NCBI GenBank assembly: GCA_009921265.1
Contig: RFYV01000003.1
Coordinates: 32,919-96,918, forward strand
Reading direction: 5' to 3'
Source of the DNA: Betaproteobacteria bacterium
GTDB taxonomy: Bacteria > Pseudomonadota > Gammaproteobacteria > Burkholderiales > Burkholderiaceae_C
DNA length: 64,000 nt
Shown here: positions 53,324 through 63,915 of the stretch, one piece after another
Layout: the number at the start of each line of letters is the position of its first letter
Numbering within the stretch: the stretch's first letter is position 1
The notes under the pieces: model-generated
What the model was told of the DNA's origin: nothing
What the model saw: the letters and a program-made list of their open reading frames with translations, nothing else
Database searches by the model: none
Made by a program: the position numbers and the translations under genes

Positions 53324-56020
53324 GTGAACCCTGTCAACACTCAATCAAACGATCATCAAGAATTGGATAAGCTCACTGGCGGCGCTTTTTTTGCACCCAC
53401 ATCGGGCGAAAGAGCCACTCGCATTCGTGTTTGGATAAGCACGGAGCCCATTGTTGAGCAAATCAACCATGTTTACCGAGAAATCAGCGTTCGTGACAAG
53501 GGCGTTGCCAAAATTCTCAGAGAAAAATTAGACGAGATCAAAAGGGCCAAAAATCAAGACCTGGTTGCACAAGAATGGTGCGATAAAGCCAATAAATTGA
53601 TTGAAACTCCACGCCTCAATATTGCAGATGCGATGGCATGGCAAAGAGATGCAGCTAAAGCTGGTGCGCCTTTATCGCGTGAACCCTTGGCGAGTCTCAA
53701 AAACGCATTGGGCGATCGCGTTAAAAATATTGAAAATTTGCAGCACCGTACACAAGTGCAGCGCGAGTCCGCGGTGTTGATCGTGCAAAGAATTGAAGTT
53801 TTATCCACCAAGCCTTGGCAAGAAGCGCAAGGCCAAAGTGAAGTGATTCATATTGATTTACAAAAGTGGCATGCCGAATCAGAAAGCATCACGCAGCATT
53901 CTGATTGGCCAAGCGTTGACGCCAAATTTCCACCGATTATTCAATCGAGTGCTCAACACGTCAATTTGGTTTGGGATGCATTCAAAGCAGCTTTAGAACA
54001 AACACAAAATGCGTTTCAAGATCCTAGCCATGCGTTGCCCGCAGTGCCCGCATGGGCCGATCAAATTCGATTGGCGCGTGGACAAGCTTCTGCTGCAAGT
54101 GCAAGCCCTGCCAATGTCAAACCCAAAGTGGATCCAGAACAGCGTGCGCAAGCGCAAGCCGCAGTTTTAGTGGTCTTAACTGTTCTTGAAAAAGAAGTGT
54201 CACAAGGCCATGGTAAAGCAATAGCGAACGCGTCTGCAGCACTGCGACAAGCGCTCAAAACACACGGTCGATGGATTGATGAAAATTTGGATCAACAGGT
54301 TCAAAAAGTTTTATCAGCGGCCACCGAACTCGAAGGTTGGCAGCGCTGGCGTGCCGATCAAATCAGAAATGAGTTGCTGACCAAGGCAGAAGGTCTTCTC
54401 AAAAATGATAAGCCCGTTATGGGCGGTCGCAAATTGCAAGAGGCTTTGCGTGATTTGCGCGAAGCATGGAAACAAACCGACACGGGTGGTGTACCCAATC
54501 ATGCGTTGTGGAAAAAATTTGATGCTGCGTGCAATCGTGCTTATCCTTTTGTTCAAGTATGGTTGGATAAAACGCGTGCAGAGGCTGCAGCTCATCGTCA
54601 ACAACGACTCGATTTGATTGAGGAGCTCAAAGCATGGACTTTGAAGGACGCACAAGGTCCTGATTGGCGACAAGTGCATCGCAGTTTGCATGAGTTCTCT
54701 GAACGCTGGAGAAGTAACGGGCATGTGAACGAAAAAATGTTTGCAGAACTTCAAGCCATTTGGCGAGAAGCTATGAATGCAGCACATGCATCCATAGCTG
54801 CCGCCGAAAAAGCCAGCATTCAAAGACGTGAAGCCTTGATTGCAGAGGCCACCCAAATTGGCTCAGCTGATTTTTTAAATATTGATGCGGTCAAAGACGT
54901 TCAACATCGTTGGCAAGTTGAATCGCAAACGATTCCATTGGATCGAAAGCTGGCGCAAAGTTTATGGGACGCTTTTAGAAAACCATTGGACGAAGCTTTC
55001 AATCGCAAAACGCAACAACGTGAACGCGGTCCGCAAGCGGCTAATGCGTTAGAGCAAGCCGTGCTTGATGCGTCCAAAGCGTTAGAGCTGGCCACACAAA
55101 GCGGTGATGCGGCTCAGATCAAGCAAGCGCTGTATGTTTTGAATCAAGCCGTCTTGGGCAAAGAAGTGGTCATTAAGCCTGTTGAAGTTGTAGTACCTGA
55201 GCCGGTTGTTCAAGCAGAAGTAAAAGCTCAAGAGGCTGTAGAAGTGACGCCAGCAACAACAGAAGAAGCACCAGTAACTTCAGAAGCACCCCCAGTTAAT
55301 CCTGAAGCAATGAAAGAAACAACAGAAGCTTCTCAAGAAACATCACAAGAGCCACAGGCCAGTGAGCCTGCTCCAAAGCCTGTTCCAGCAAAACCAGCTA
55401 AGCCTGTGATTGCCGTTAGGGGCGATGATCGACCAGGGCAAAAAAACACACAGCCTGTGCAAAATTCTGGGTTTGGTCAAAAAGGCAAACCACCACTCAA
55501 AAGAAATTCAAAAGATGCGCCTGCACAAGGTAAATGGCCAGAGCGTGAAGAGCGCGGTCCTCGACTCAGCGATCCTGTCTTTAGGGCACAACGACAAGCT
55601 TTTGAAAATGCAGAAATTGCTATGCGTCGTTTGTCTGCACAATCTCACGGAGAGGTGCTCACCAACCTGATGAGCGCATGGTCACAAAGACAAACGGATG
55701 CGGTGCCTGCGGTCAAAGAGTTGGGTTCCAATGTCAATGCTGCGCAAAGGCAATCGTGGACGCAGGCTTTGCAAAAACCTGCACAAAATTTGGACGCTGC
55801 ATTGTTGTTGCGTTTGGAGATTGCATCCAACCTCAATACGCAACCTCAACATGCAGATGCCAGACGCGCTTACCAATTGCATTTACTCACCAAAAGAAAC
55901 GATCCGCCCCCAGCGCAAACATGGACGCAAGACGTGGCGCGTATTTTTGAAGGTGTATACAACGAAGATGACGCGCGAAGAGTTCAATCCGCGCTCAAAG
56001 TGTTGATGAAAAAATCTTAA
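53324..56020 (+). CDS. DUF349-repeat protein
   Basis: A large cytosolic protein, about 898 aa from GTG 53324 (GAGA 5 bases upstream); TTG 53291 in the same frame is the alternative. The family start 'LDKLTGGAFFAPTSGERATR' follows closely. Several DUF349 helical repeats (for example 'WQRWRADQIRNELLTKAEGL', 'DLREAWKQTDTGG', 'HALWKKFDAACNRAYPFV') make up residues 60-620. Next comes a low-complexity Pro/Glu/Thr/Ala linker (about 630-750) and a C-terminal helical domain. Function is unknown. It is convergent with lpxH, overlapping by 4 bases. Confidence 0.85.
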   Translation: MNPVNTQSNDHQELDKLTGGAFFAPTSGERATRIRVWISTEPIVEQINHVYREISVRDKGVAKILREKLDEIKRAKNQDLVAQEWCDKANKLIETPRLNIADAMAWQRDAAKAGAPLSREPLASLKNALGDRVKNIENLQHRTQVQRESAVLIVQRIEVLSTKPWQEAQGQSEVIHIDLQKWHAESESITQHSDWPSVDAKFPPIIQSSAQHVNLVWDAFKAALEQTQNAFQDPSHALPAVPAWADQIRLARGQASAASASPANVKPKVDPEQRAQAQAAVLVVLTVLEKEVSQGHGKAIANASAALRQALKTHGRWIDENLDQQVQKVLSAATELEGWQRWRADQIRNELLTKAEGLLKNDKPVMGGRKLQEALRDLREAWKQTDTGGVPNHALWKKFDAACNRAYPFVQVWLDKTRAEAAAHRQQRLDLIEELKAWTLKDAQGPDWRQVHRSLHEFSERWRSNGHVNEKMFAELQAIWREAMNAAHASIAAAEKASIQRREALIAEATQIGSADFLNIDAVKDVQHRWQVESQTIPLDRKLAQSLWDAFRKPLDEAFNRKTQQRERGPQAANALEQAVLDASKALELATQSGDAAQIKQALYVLNQAVLGKEVVIKPVEVVVPEPVVQAEVKAQEAVEVTPATTEEAPVTSEAPPVNPEAMKETTEASQETSQEPQASEPAPKPVPAKPAKPVIAVRGDDRPGQKNTQPVQNSGFGQKGKPPLKRNSKDAPAQGKWPEREERGPRLSDPVFRAQRQAFENAEIAMRRLSAQSHGEVLTNLMSAWSQRQTDAVPAVKELGSNVNAAQRQSWTQALQKPAQNLDAALLLRLEIASNLNTQPQHADARRAYQLHLLTKRNDPPPAQTWTQDVARIFEGVYNEDDARRVQSALKVLMKKS

Positions 56021-56790
56021 AGCGCAACGGCCTTAAACACGCCTTGCGCATAACGCCATACATACCCCCGATGAGGGGTGGCGTCAAAGTCCCAATCAGG
56101 AAGTACATGCCTGACTTTTTTATTATCTAAGTGATGTGATTGTGGCTTGTGCGTGTGACCGTGCACCATAACGTCGCATTGCAGTTGATTCATCCATTCA
56201 TTTGCGATCGATTGATCAACATCTTGATACCACGTTTTGTTTTGTTTGAGTTGTTGACTTTGCTGGCGCAAATGTTTGGCAATTTGAATGCGCTCTTGCA
56301 AAGGCTTGGCCAAAAACTCTGCTTGCCATTGTTGACTGCGAACTTGAAGCCTGAATTGTTTATAGTCGAGATCGTCCAAGCACAGATTATCGCCGTGACT
56401 CAGCAAAATAGAAGATGTTTTTGTTTTTAATACAGAGGGTTCGCTCAAGTCTTGCATGCCGCCAGCAGAAAGGGCGCGTTGACCTAATAAAAAGTCGCGG
56501 TTTCCAGCCAAAAAATAAATCGGAAAACGTGCAGACGCTGTTTTGAGAGCGCCGAGACATTGTTTTTCAAAAACGCCATGCGTTGAGTAGATGAGATCGT
56601 CTCCCACCCACACTTCAAACAAATCACCCAAAATAAACAAAGCATCAGGTGAATGCTCAGTTAGATAATGCGCAAAGGTTTGAAAATTGGCTGCGTCCGA
56701 TTGCTGCAAATGCAAATCGGAAATGAAATCGATGACCGACCACGACCCCCCTTGAATGACAGAGATCTCTGCAGGCAGGGTAGGTGTCAT
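56017..56790 (-). CDS. lpxH: UDP-2,3-diacylglucosamine diphosphatase
   Basis: Lipid A synthesis enzyme that hydrolyses UDP-2,3-diacylglucosamine to lipid X and UMP, 257 aa. Calcineurin-type metallophosphatase motifs are all present: 'FISDLHL', 'LFILGDLFEVWVGDD', 'LAGNRDFLLG', 'LLSHGDNLCLDD' and 'MVHGHTH'. Peripheral inner-membrane enzyme. It lies 12 bp downstream of ppiB on the same strand, a common arrangement. Confidence 0.96.
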   Translation of the reverse strand: MTPTLPAEISVIQGGSWSVIDFISDLHLQQSDAANFQTFAHYLTEHSPDALFILGDLFEVWVGDDLIYSTHGVFEKQCLGALKTASARFPIYFLAGNRDFLLGQRALSAGGMQDLSEPSVLKTKTSSILLSHGDNLCLDDLDYKQFRLQVRSQQWQAEFLAKPLQERIQIAKHLRQQSQQLKQNKTWYQDVDQSIANEWMNQLQCDVMVHGHTHKPQSHHLDNKKVRHVLPDWDFDATPHRGYVWRYAQGVFKAVAL

Positions 56791-56802
56791 AGATTGTGAA
56801 AA

Positions 56803-57312
56803 TCAATCGACCAAAACGGCCTTGGCGATGATGACATCTTCTTTGGGCACATCATCATGAAAGCCGCGGCGACCAGTTTTGACTTTGCCCAAAGCGTCAA
56901 CAACTTCTTTGCCTTCAACTACTTTTCCAAAAACCGCATAGCCCCAACCTTGTGGAGTAGGCGAGGAGTGATTTAAAAAATCATTGCCGGTGAGGTTGAT
57001 AAAAAATTGGCTGCTGGCTGAATGCGGGTCTGAGGTGCGAGCCATAGCAACGGTGTAATGATCGTTTTTGAGGCCGTTGTGGGCTTCATTTTCAATGTTG
57101 TCGATTGAATCTTTTTGTTTCATGTCAGCCGTGAAACCACCGCCTTGAATCATGAAGCCATCGATGATGCGATGAAAAATCGTATCGTTGAAATGATGGC
57201 TCTCGACATAGGCTAAAAAGTTTGCAACTGTGACGGGGGCTTTGTCGGCATCTAACTCTAAAGTGATGGTGCCGTGATCTTTAATGTGAAGTTCTACGCG
57301 TGGGTGACTCAT
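56803..57312 (-). CDS. ppiB: Cytosolic peptidyl-prolyl cis-trans isomerase
   Basis: Cyclophilin, 169 aa from ATG 57312; a longer frame would overlap the upstream cyclophilin gene. Active-site elements: 'FHRIIDGFMIQGGGF' (the catalytic Arg), 'ARTSDPHSASSQFFINLTGN' and 'GYAVFGKVVEGKEVVD'. No signal peptide. It follows the exported paralogue after 7 bp and precedes lpxH by 12 bp. Confidence 0.95.
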   Translation of the reverse strand: MSHPRVELHIKDHGTITLELDADKAPVTVANFLAYVESHHFNDTIFHRIIDGFMIQGGGFTADMKQKDSIDNIENEAHNGLKNDHYTVAMARTSDPHSASSQFFINLTGNDFLNHSSPTPQGWGYAVFGKVVEGKEVVDALGKVKTGRRGFHDDVPKEDVIIAKAVLVD

Positions 57313-57319
57313 AATGTTT

Positions 57320-57898
57320 TTATTGAAAGAGGGTTGCAGATTGAATGACCACTTGTTGACGTGGCACATCCGATGGAAAGGGACCGCCATTTGAGGTGGG
57401 CAATCCCTTGATGCGATTGACCACATCTATGCCCGATATGACGCGACCAAAAACGGTATAGCCAAATTGAGAGGCGGAGGGGTCTAAAAATGCATTGTCT
57501 TTGACGTTGATAAAAAATTGTGCAGAGGCCGAGTGTGGCTCATTGGTGCGTGCCATGGCGATAGTGCCCAAGGTGTTGCGAGGACCGCCCTTGGACAAGG
57601 CTTCGCGGCCTTCGTGCATAACGGGCGCACGGGTTTTTTTTTCAGCATAGCGTTGATCGTAGCCACCGCCTTGAATCATGAAGTTATCAATGACTCGATG
57701 AAAAATAGTGCCGTCGTAATGTTTGTCTTCAACGTATTGCAAAAAATTAGTCACTGTTTTGGGTGCTTTATCGGCATAAAGCTCGATAATGATTTCCCCA
57801 GCGCTGGTGTTGATTTTGACCTTGGGAGTGGCGACTGTTTGTGCAAATGTGGTGCTTGCGACGACAAGCGAAAAAATAAGTGCAAATATTTTTTTCAT
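57320..57898 (-). CDS. ppiA: Periplasmic peptidyl-prolyl cis-trans isomerase (PpiA-type)
   Basis: Cyclophilin with signal peptide (residues 1-20, 'LVVASTTFAQT'), 192 aa. Active-site parts: 'FHRVIDNFMIQGGGY', 'ARTNEPHSASAQFFINVKDN' and 'GYTVFGRVISGIDVV'. It acts in the periplasm; the neighbouring paralogue lacks a signal. Its start overlaps the stop of the TPR gene by 4 bases (ATGA at 57895-57898). Confidence 0.93.
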   Translation of the reverse strand: MKKIFALIFSLVVASTTFAQTVATPKVKINTSAGEIIIELYADKAPKTVTNFLQYVEDKHYDGTIFHRVIDNFMIQGGGYDQRYAEKKTRAPVMHEGREALSKGGPRNTLGTIAMARTNEPHSASAQFFINVKDNAFLDPSASQFGYTVFGRVISGIDVVNRIKGLPTSNGGPFPSDVPRQQVVIQSATLFQ

Positions 57899-58524
57899 GG
57901 TTTGATAGAGATCAGTTGAAGGGCGGGTTGAAGTTGAAGAATTTTATTTTTGACGGGACGATTTTGAGGTTCTAACTTGCTGGCGCGTGCATAGGACTCT
58001 TGGGCTAACAAGAGCCAAATATCTCCTAAATTTTCTTGTGCAGCCGAATAGCTGGGATTGTTTCTGAGTGCTTGCTCAAACGATAAACGGGCCTTGTCGA
58101 TTTGACCTTTAGACGCATACATAACGCCTAAATTATTATGAGGTTCGGCCAATTCTGGAAATTCTTGCGTGAGTTGCTCGTACAAAGCCAGTGCCTCATC
58201 ACTGCGATTGAGTTCGTTGAGTAACAGCGCTCGCCAAAAAAGCATTTGGGGGTCGCGCGGTTTTTTAACCAGATAGTCGTCAATTTTTGCGAGCGCATCT
58301 TGGCGCTTAGAGGCACCTTGCCTGAGTAATTGTTTGACCTGCTCGTGTGGGGTCGCCTTGGGCTTGTCGAGTTCATTGATCGGCGAGGCTTGAATGATCA
58401 TGGGTGTGTTGAGTTGCGCGCTTGCCGTAAATGAGGCCAACAAAATTGCACCCACGAAACCGCAGCCGATCGCATTTTGAAAAATGCGTATGAAAGATGA
58501 CGAATGTTTGTTTTTTGTTAACAT
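57895..58524 (-). CDS. Exported TPR protein
   Basis: A 209-aa protein with an N-terminal signal or anchor (about residues 18-37, 'GFVGAILLASFTASAQ') and three TPR-like repeats in the mature part ('RDPQMLFWRALLLNELNRSD', 'AEPHNNLGVMYASKGQIDKA', 'NPSYSAAQENLGDIWLLLAQ'). It probably acts as a periplasmic scaffold; the partner is unknown. It opens a minus-strand run with two cyclophilins and lpxH, and is divergent from cysS. Confidence 0.87.
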   Translation of the reverse strand: MLTKNKHSSSFIRIFQNAIGCGFVGAILLASFTASAQLNTPMIIQASPINELDKPKATPHEQVKQLLRQGASKRQDALAKIDDYLVKKPRDPQMLFWRALLLNELNRSDEALALYEQLTQEFPELAEPHNNLGVMYASKGQIDKARLSFEQALRNNPSYSAAQENLGDIWLLLAQESYARASKLEPQNRPVKNKILQLQPALQLISIKP

Positions 58525-58656
58525 TGGGTTTTAGTACCTGAGATCGACGAAAAGGCGATGCCGATATACTCAAGCAATTGTAGTGCAGAGGTAATCCCTC
58601 CTTCACATTGGGTCTCTTTTCTCCGAGGCCGACCAACTTAACACTTCGTGACATTC

Positions 58657-60030
58657 ATGGGACTTCGTGTTTACAACACGCTCAAGCGTGGTTTGGAAAA
58701 TTTTTCACCTCTGCAAGCGGGGCATGTCCGTATGTATGTCTGCGGTATGACGGTTTACGATTACTGTCATTTGGGGCATGCGCGATCAATGATTGCTTTT
58801 GATTTGGTGCAGCGCTGGCTCAAAGCTTGTGGGTATCAAATTACGTATGTGCGAAACATCACTGACATTGATGACAAAATTATTCGTCGTGCTGTAGAAA
58901 ACAATGAATCGATTCGTTCGCTCACTGATCGAATGATTGAGGCCTTGCATGTTGATGCGGATTCTTTGGGTATTGAGCGCCCAACGCACGAACCCCGTGC
59001 CACCGATTACGTGCCGCAGATGTTGGTAATCATCGATCAACTCGAAAAAAAGGGATTGGCTTATCGCGTAGCAAGCGGTGACGTGAACTTTGCCGTTCGA
59101 AAATTCAAAGGATACGGCAAGTTATCTGGTAAATCATTGGATGAATTGCACGCGGGTGAGCGGGTCACTGTTTTGGACAGCAAAGAAGATCCGCTTGATT
59201 TTGTTTTGTGGAAAAACGCCAAGGCCGAAGAACCCCAAGACGCGAAATGGGACAGTCCTTATGGCGCGGGTAGACCCGGGTGGCATATCGAGTGCTCGGC
59301 CATGAGTTGTGGGCTATTGGGCGAAACATTTGACATTCATGGGGGCGGTGCAGATTTGCAATTTCCTCATCACGAAAATGAAATCGCGCAAAGTGAAGGT
59401 GCGCAAGACAAAACATTGGCTAATGTTTGGATGCACAACGGCTTTATCAATGTCGATAACGAAAAAATGTCCAAGAGCTTGAGCAACTTTTTTACGATTC
59501 GTGATGTTTTAAAAGTTTTTGACGCTGAAACGATTCGCTTCTTTGTGGTGCGCAGTCATTACCGAAGCCCACTCAACTACAGCGATGTGCATTTAAATGA
59601 CGCCAAATCTTCGCTCAAACGTTTGTATACCGCATTGGATAGCGTTACACCTGCACCTGTGACGATTGATTGGACGACCCCTTATGCCTCGCGCTTTCAG
59701 GCGGCTATGAACGAAGATTTTGGAACACCAGAGGCTGTTGCGGTTTTGTTTGATCTGGCCACAGAAGTTAATCGCACGCAATCGGCGGAATTGGCGGGAT
59801 TATTAAAACAACTCGGTGGTGTTTTGGGGTTGCTCCAATCGCCACCTCAAAGCTTTTTGCAAGCGGGCGCATCGCTCGATGAATCGGCAATTCAACAATT
59901 GATTCAAGATCGCGCCCAAGCTAAGGCCAGCAAAGATTTTGCAAAAGCCGATGCGATTCGAAAGTCATTGGCCGATCAAGGCATTGTTTTAAAAGACTCG
60001 CCCACAGGCACCCAATGGGAGCGTGCTTGA
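58657..60030 (+). CDS. cysS: Cysteinyl-tRNA synthetase
   Basis: Charges tRNA-Cys, class I synthetase, 457 aa from ATG 58657 (GTG 58648 is in frame upstream). The HIGH signature is '[10 protein letters not shown]' and KMSKS is '[10 protein letters not shown]'. Zinc ligands are in '[10 protein letters not shown]', 'ECSAMSCG' and '[13 protein letters not shown]'. The stop overlaps the next start by one base (TGATG), so the glycosylase gene is probably translated from the same mRNA. No clear ribosome binding site is visible. Confidence 0.96.
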   Translation: MGLRVYNTLKRGLENFSPLQAGHVRMYVCGMTVYDYCHLGHARSMIAFDLVQRWLKACGYQITYVRNITDIDDKIIRRAVENNESIRSLTDRMIEALHVDADSLGIERPTHEPRATDYVPQMLVIIDQLEKKGLAYRVASGDVNFAVRKFKGYGKLSGKSLDELHAGERVTVLDSKEDPLDFVLWKNAKAEEPQDAKWDSPYGAGRPGWHIECSAMSCGLLGETFDIHGGGADLQFPHHENEIAQSEGAQDKTLANVWMHNGFINVDNEKMSKSLSNFFTIRDVLKVFDAETIRFFVVRSHYRSPLNYSDVHLNDAKSSLKRLYTALDSVTPAPVTIDWTTPYASRFQAAMNEDFGTPEAVAVLFDLATEVNRTQSAELAGLLKQLGGVLGLLQSPPQSFLQAGASLDESAIQQLIQDRAQAKASKDFAKADAIRKSLADQGIVLKDSPTGTQWERA

Positions 60031-60674
60031 TGAGTCCTGCTTTGCCTATTATTCAAGTGACGCCCCCCTATTGGGAAGAGGCTTGTAAGCACTTAATAAT
60101 GAAAGATCGCGTCATGAAACGCTTGATTCCAAAATTTGGCGATGTTTGTTTGGAAACCAGAGGCGACGCATTTGTAACGCTTGCGCGAAGCATTGTGGGC
60201 CAACAAATTTCTGTCAAAGCGTCGCAAACGATATGGGATCGATTTGCGGCCCTTCAAAAAAAAATTACACCTTACTCAGTGCTCAAGCTTAAAATAAACG
60301 ACATGCGCATTGCGGGTTTGTCTGCGCGCAAGGTCGAATATTTGGTTGATTTGGCGATTCACTTTGATAGCAAAGCCGTGCACTTCAAAGAATGGTCAAA
60401 AATGACAGATGACGACATCATCGAAGAATTGATTGCGATTCGCGGCATTGGTCGATGGACAGCCGAGATGTTTTTGATCTTTCATTTGATGCGACCCAAT
60501 GTGCTGCCACTCGATGATGTGGGATTGATCAACGGCATCAGTCATAATTATTTTTCGGGTGAAACCGTGAGTCGCAGCGAGGCCAGAGAAGTCGCCCAAG
60601 CTTGGGCTCCCTATTGCAGTGTCGCAACTTGGTATATTTGGCGTTCATTGGACCCCGTGCCTGTTGCGTATTGA
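60030..60674 (+). CDS. DNA-3-methyladenine glycosylase, AlkA-like (HhH-GPD)
   Basis: Base-excision repair glycosylase for alkylated bases, 214 aa from ATG 60030. The helix-hairpin-helix is '[17 protein letters not shown]' and the catalytic Asp lies in '[13 protein letters not shown]'. The protein lacks the extra N-terminal AlkA domain and is a short form. It sits between cysS and accA, as in many Burkholderiales. Confidence 0.92.
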   Translation: MSPALPIIQVTPPYWEEACKHLIMKDRVMKRLIPKFGDVCLETRGDAFVTLARSIVGQQISVKASQTIWDRFAALQKKITPYSVLKLKINDMRIAGLSARKVEYLVDLAIHFDSKAVHFKEWSKMTDDDIIEELIAIRGIGRWTAEMFLIFHLMRPNVLPLDDVGLINGISHNYFSGETVSRSEAREVAQAWAPYCSVATWYIWRSLDPVPVAY

Positions 60675-60696
60675 TGTGTCAAAACAGGAGAATCGA

Positions 60697-61674
60697 TTGG
60701 CTAAAAAAACTTTTTTAGATTTTGAACAGGCTATTGCAGAGCTTGAAGGCAAGATTGAAGAATTGCGTTATGTGCAAACCGAATCTGCCGTTGATATTTC
60801 GGACGAAATTGAACAGTTGTCCAAAAAGAGTTTGCAACTTACCAAAGATATTTATTCAGATTTAACGCCTTGGCAAATTACTAAAATTGCGCGTCATCCT
60901 GAGCGTCCCTACACCATGGATTACATCAATGAAATCTTCACTGATTTTGTTGAAATGCACGGCGACAGACATTTTTCTGATGACCTGAGTATTGTGGGTG
61001 GTTTGGCTCGATTTAATGGCAACGCGTGCATGGTGTTGGGTCAACAAAAAGGTCGCGATACACGCGAGCGCACTGCGCGCAACTTTGGAATGAGTAGACC
61101 TGAGGGTTATCGCAAAGCATTGCGATTGATGAAGACTGCCGAAAAATTTAAGCTTCCCGTTTTTACATTTGTAGATACGCCTGGCGCATTTCCTGGTATC
61201 GACGCGGAAGAGCGTGGTCAAAGCGAAGCCATCGGCCGCAATATTTTCGAGATGGCGCAACTCGAAGTACCCATCATCACAACCATCATCGGTGAGGGTG
61301 GATCGGGTGGCGCATTGGCCATTAGTGTGGCCGATCAATTGTTGATGTTGCAATATTCTATTTATTCAGTCATCAGCCCTGAGGGTTGTGCTTCTATTTT
61401 GTGGAAAACATCGGATCGTGCTGCAGACGCAGCTGAGGCGCTCGGATTAACACCGCATCGACTCAAAGCTTTGGGCTTGGTGGACAAAATCATCAACGAG
61501 CCTGTGGGTGGCGCGCACCGCGATACCAAACAAATGGCGGCTTCACTCAAGCGGGGTCTTGCCGACGCTTGGCGACAACTGAGCGACCTGAAAGTCAAAG
61601 AATTATTGGATCGTCGCTACGAACGACTCCAAAGTTATGGTCGATTCAGCGATACAAAAGCGGACGCGCGTTGA
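60697..61674 (+). CDS. accA: Acetyl-CoA carboxylase, carboxyltransferase subunit alpha
   Basis: First committed step of fatty-acid synthesis, with AccD; 325 aa. The start is TTG 60697, preceded by AGGAG with a 7-base spacer, giving '[20 protein letters not shown]', the usual family start. Motifs '[19 protein letters not shown]', '[20 protein letters not shown]' and '[11 protein letters not shown]' (CoA and biotin site) are complete. tilS starts on its last bases (TTGA at 61671-61674). Confidence 0.97.
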   Translation: MAKKTFLDFEQAIAELEGKIEELRYVQTESAVDISDEIEQLSKKSLQLTKDIYSDLTPWQITKIARHPERPYTMDYINEIFTDFVEMHGDRHFSDDLSIVGGLARFNGNACMVLGQQKGRDTRERTARNFGMSRPEGYRKALRLMKTAEKFKLPVFTFVDTPGAFPGIDAEERGQSEAIGRNIFEMAQLEVPIITTIIGEGGSGGALAISVADQLLMLQYSIYSVISPEGCASILWKTSDRAADAAEALGLTPHRLKALGLVDKIINEPVGGAHRDTKQMAASLKRGLADAWRQLSDLKVKELLDRRYERLQSYGRFSDTKADAR

Positions 61675-62654
61675 GTACGGAGCCGTCACTCGCACATTTT
61701 TCTCCTGTATTGCCATTGGTGGTTGCTTATAGCGGTGGTGCTGATTCCAGCGCATTGTTATTGGCGTGTGCCAAGCGCTGGCCGGGTCAAATCAAAGCGG
61801 TTCATATTCATCACGGATTACAAAAAGCAGCGGATGATTTTGCGTCGCATTGCCAAATTGTATGTGATGCATTGAATGTTCCTTTGGTGATTCAAAAAGT
61901 GGATGCGCGCCATTCTTTGGGTGAGAGCCCCGAAGATGCGGCACGCAAAGCGCGTTACAAAGCATTGGCAAGTGCGATTGAATTGAATTTTTCTGATGCA
62001 AAAGACGTGGCCTTGGCTCAACACGCCGACGATCAAATTGAAACTTTACTGTTGGCTTTGTCGCGTGGTGCTGGCCTACCAGGAATCGCTGCGATGCCTG
62101 CTGTGTTTGAGCGCTCGGGTTTGACATTTCATCGGCCTTGGTTGCAAGTTCCATCACAACAATTGCGTCATTGGTTAACTTCAATCAATCATTTGTGGAT
62201 TGAAGATCCAAGCAACACCGATATTCAATTGACGCGTAATCGAATCCGACATGTGGTTTTACCCGCATTAGAAAAAGCATTTCCGCAATTTCGCCAAACA
62301 TTTGCACGCAGCGCAGCACATGCAGCGCAAGCGCAAACGGTGCTCGATGAAATGGCGCAGATTGATTGGAACGCCATGCAAGTTCAAGCACAGATTGTGG
62401 GATTGCAAGCATTGAGTGACGCGCGCATGGTGAATGTTTTGCGGTTTTGGCTCAAAAATTATGGTGTGCAAAGCTCTACTGCGCAACTGCATGAGTTGAT
62501 GGCGCAGGTGCGAGCATGCACCACTGGCGGTCACCAAATTGATATCAAAGTGGGCGAGGCGAGAGTGCAACGAAAAGGCGAATGCCTGACTTGTTACAAT
62601 TCCAAGGCTTTTTTGCCTCAACCTACAAACCAAGATGGCTCTGATCGTTCATAA
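61671..62654 (+). CDS. tilS: tRNA(Ile)-lysidine synthetase
   Basis: Modifies C34 of the AUA-reading tRNA-Ile to lysidine, 327 aa. The start is TTG 61671 overlapping the accA stop by 4 bases; the frame is open further upstream but there overlaps accA. The PP-loop '[11 protein letters not shown]' binds ATP; 'HIHHGLQ' and '[20 protein letters not shown]' with 'PGIAAM' are family motifs. The C-terminal domain is short compared with E. coli TilS. It overlaps lysC by 20 bases. Confidence 0.94.
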   Translation: MSTEPSLAHFSPVLPLVVAYSGGADSSALLLACAKRWPGQIKAVHIHHGLQKAADDFASHCQIVCDALNVPLVIQKVDARHSLGESPEDAARKARYKALASAIELNFSDAKDVALAQHADDQIETLLLALSRGAGLPGIAAMPAVFERSGLTFHRPWLQVPSQQLRHWLTSINHLWIEDPSNTDIQLTRNRIRHVVLPALEKAFPQFRQTFARSAAHAAQAQTVLDEMAQIDWNAMQVQAQIVGLQALSDARMVNVLRFWLKNYGVQSSTAQLHELMAQVRACTTGGHQIDIKVGEARVQRKGECLTCYNSKAFLPQPTNQDGSDRS

Positions 62655-63903
62655 ATATGGCGGCACCTCGATGGGCTCAACCGAGCGCATTCGATTGGTT
62701 GCCAAACGCGTCGCTAAATGGGCGCGCGCGGGTCACCAAATGGTGGTTGTTCCCTCTGCCATGAGTGGAGAGACCAACCGCCTACTAGGACTCGCCAAAG
62801 AATTAAGTCCCAAACACGAGGACTCGGCCTATCAGCGCGAGCTCGATATGTTGGCCTCTACGGGTGAGCAGGCTTCATCTGCTTTATTGGCCATTGCTTT
62901 GCAAGCCGAAGGCATGGAGGCTGTGAGTTATGCGGGTTGGCAAGTGCCCATTCGCACCAATAGCGCATTTACAAAAGCTCGAATTGAATCGATTGACGAT
63001 GAATGCGTGCGTCAAGAGTTGCAAGCGGGTCGAGTCGTCATCATCACAGGCTTTCAAGGTGTGGATGAGAACAATAACATCACTACACTGGGTCGAGGTG
63101 GTTCGGATACGTCAGCCGTTGCCGTTGCAGCGGCTCTCAAGGCACACGAATGCTTGATCTTTACCGATGTGGATGGTGTGTACACCACCGATCCGCGCGT
63201 GGTGCCTGAGGCGCGTCGTCTCAAAACCGTGAGTTTTGAAGAGATGCTCGAAATGGCTTCATTGGGCAGCAAAGTTTTACAAATTCGCTCGGTCGAGTTT
63301 GCGGGCAAATACAAAGTGCCATTGCGTGTGTTGTCAAGTTTTACCGAATGGGATATTGATATTTATGAAGAGGCCCAATCGGGTACGCTGATTACTTTTG
63401 AGGAAGATGAACAAATGGAACAAGCCATCGTTTCTGGAATTGCTTTTAACCGCGATGAAGCCAAAATTTCTGTGATGAGTGTGCCTGATAAGCCAGGTAT
63501 TGCCTATCAAATCTTGGGTGCTGTGGCACAAGCCAATATCGAAGTGGACATGATCATTCAAAACATCAGCAAGGACGGTAAAACTGATTTCAGCTTTACC
63601 GTGCATCGCAATGATTATTCACGCGCAATGGATTTGCTTAAAGCCAAGGTGCTGCCTGCACTGGGCGACCCCGATGTGAGTGGCGACACCAAGATTTGTA
63701 AGGTTTCGATCATTGGCATTGGCATGCGCAGCCATGTGGGAGTGGCCAGCAAAATGTTTAGGTCGCTGAGCGAAGAGGGCATCAATATTCAGATGATTTC
63801 GACCAGCGAGATCAAAACTTCTGTGGTGATTGATGAAAAGTACATGGAATTGGCCGTCAGAGCCTTGCACAAAGCCTTTGATTTGGAACAGAATCAGGCA
63901 TAA
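62635..63903 (+). CDS. lysC: Aspartokinase
   Basis: Phosphorylates aspartate, the first step to lysine, threonine and methionine; 422 aa. Kinase motifs are '[15 protein letters not shown]', 'GRGGSDTSAVAVAAAL' and 'FTDVDGVYTTDPR'. Two C-terminal ACT domains (about residues 265-410, 'SVPDKPGIAYQILGAVAQ') give feedback control by amino acids. A tRNA-Ser gene follows after 12 bp. Internal ribosome sites for a beta subunit, known in some relatives, were not obvious. Confidence 0.97.
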   Translation: MALIVHKYGGTSMGSTERIRLVAKRVAKWARAGHQMVVVPSAMSGETNRLLGLAKELSPKHEDSAYQRELDMLASTGEQASSALLAIALQAEGMEAVSYAGWQVPIRTNSAFTKARIESIDDECVRQELQAGRVVIITGFQGVDENNNITTLGRGGSDTSAVAVAAALKAHECLIFTDVDGVYTTDPRVVPEARRLKTVSFEEMLEMASLGSKVLQIRSVEFAGKYKVPLRVLSSFTEWDIDIYEEAQSGTLITFEEDEQMEQAIVSGIAFNRDEAKISVMSVPDKPGIAYQILGAVAQANIEVDMIIQNISKDGKTDFSFTVHRNDYSRAMDLLKAKVLPALGDPDVSGDTKICKVSIIGIGMRSHVGVASKMFRSLSEEGINIQMISTSEIKTSVVIDEKYMELAVRALHKAFDLEQNQA

Positions 63904-63915
63904 TTGGTAGAGTCA

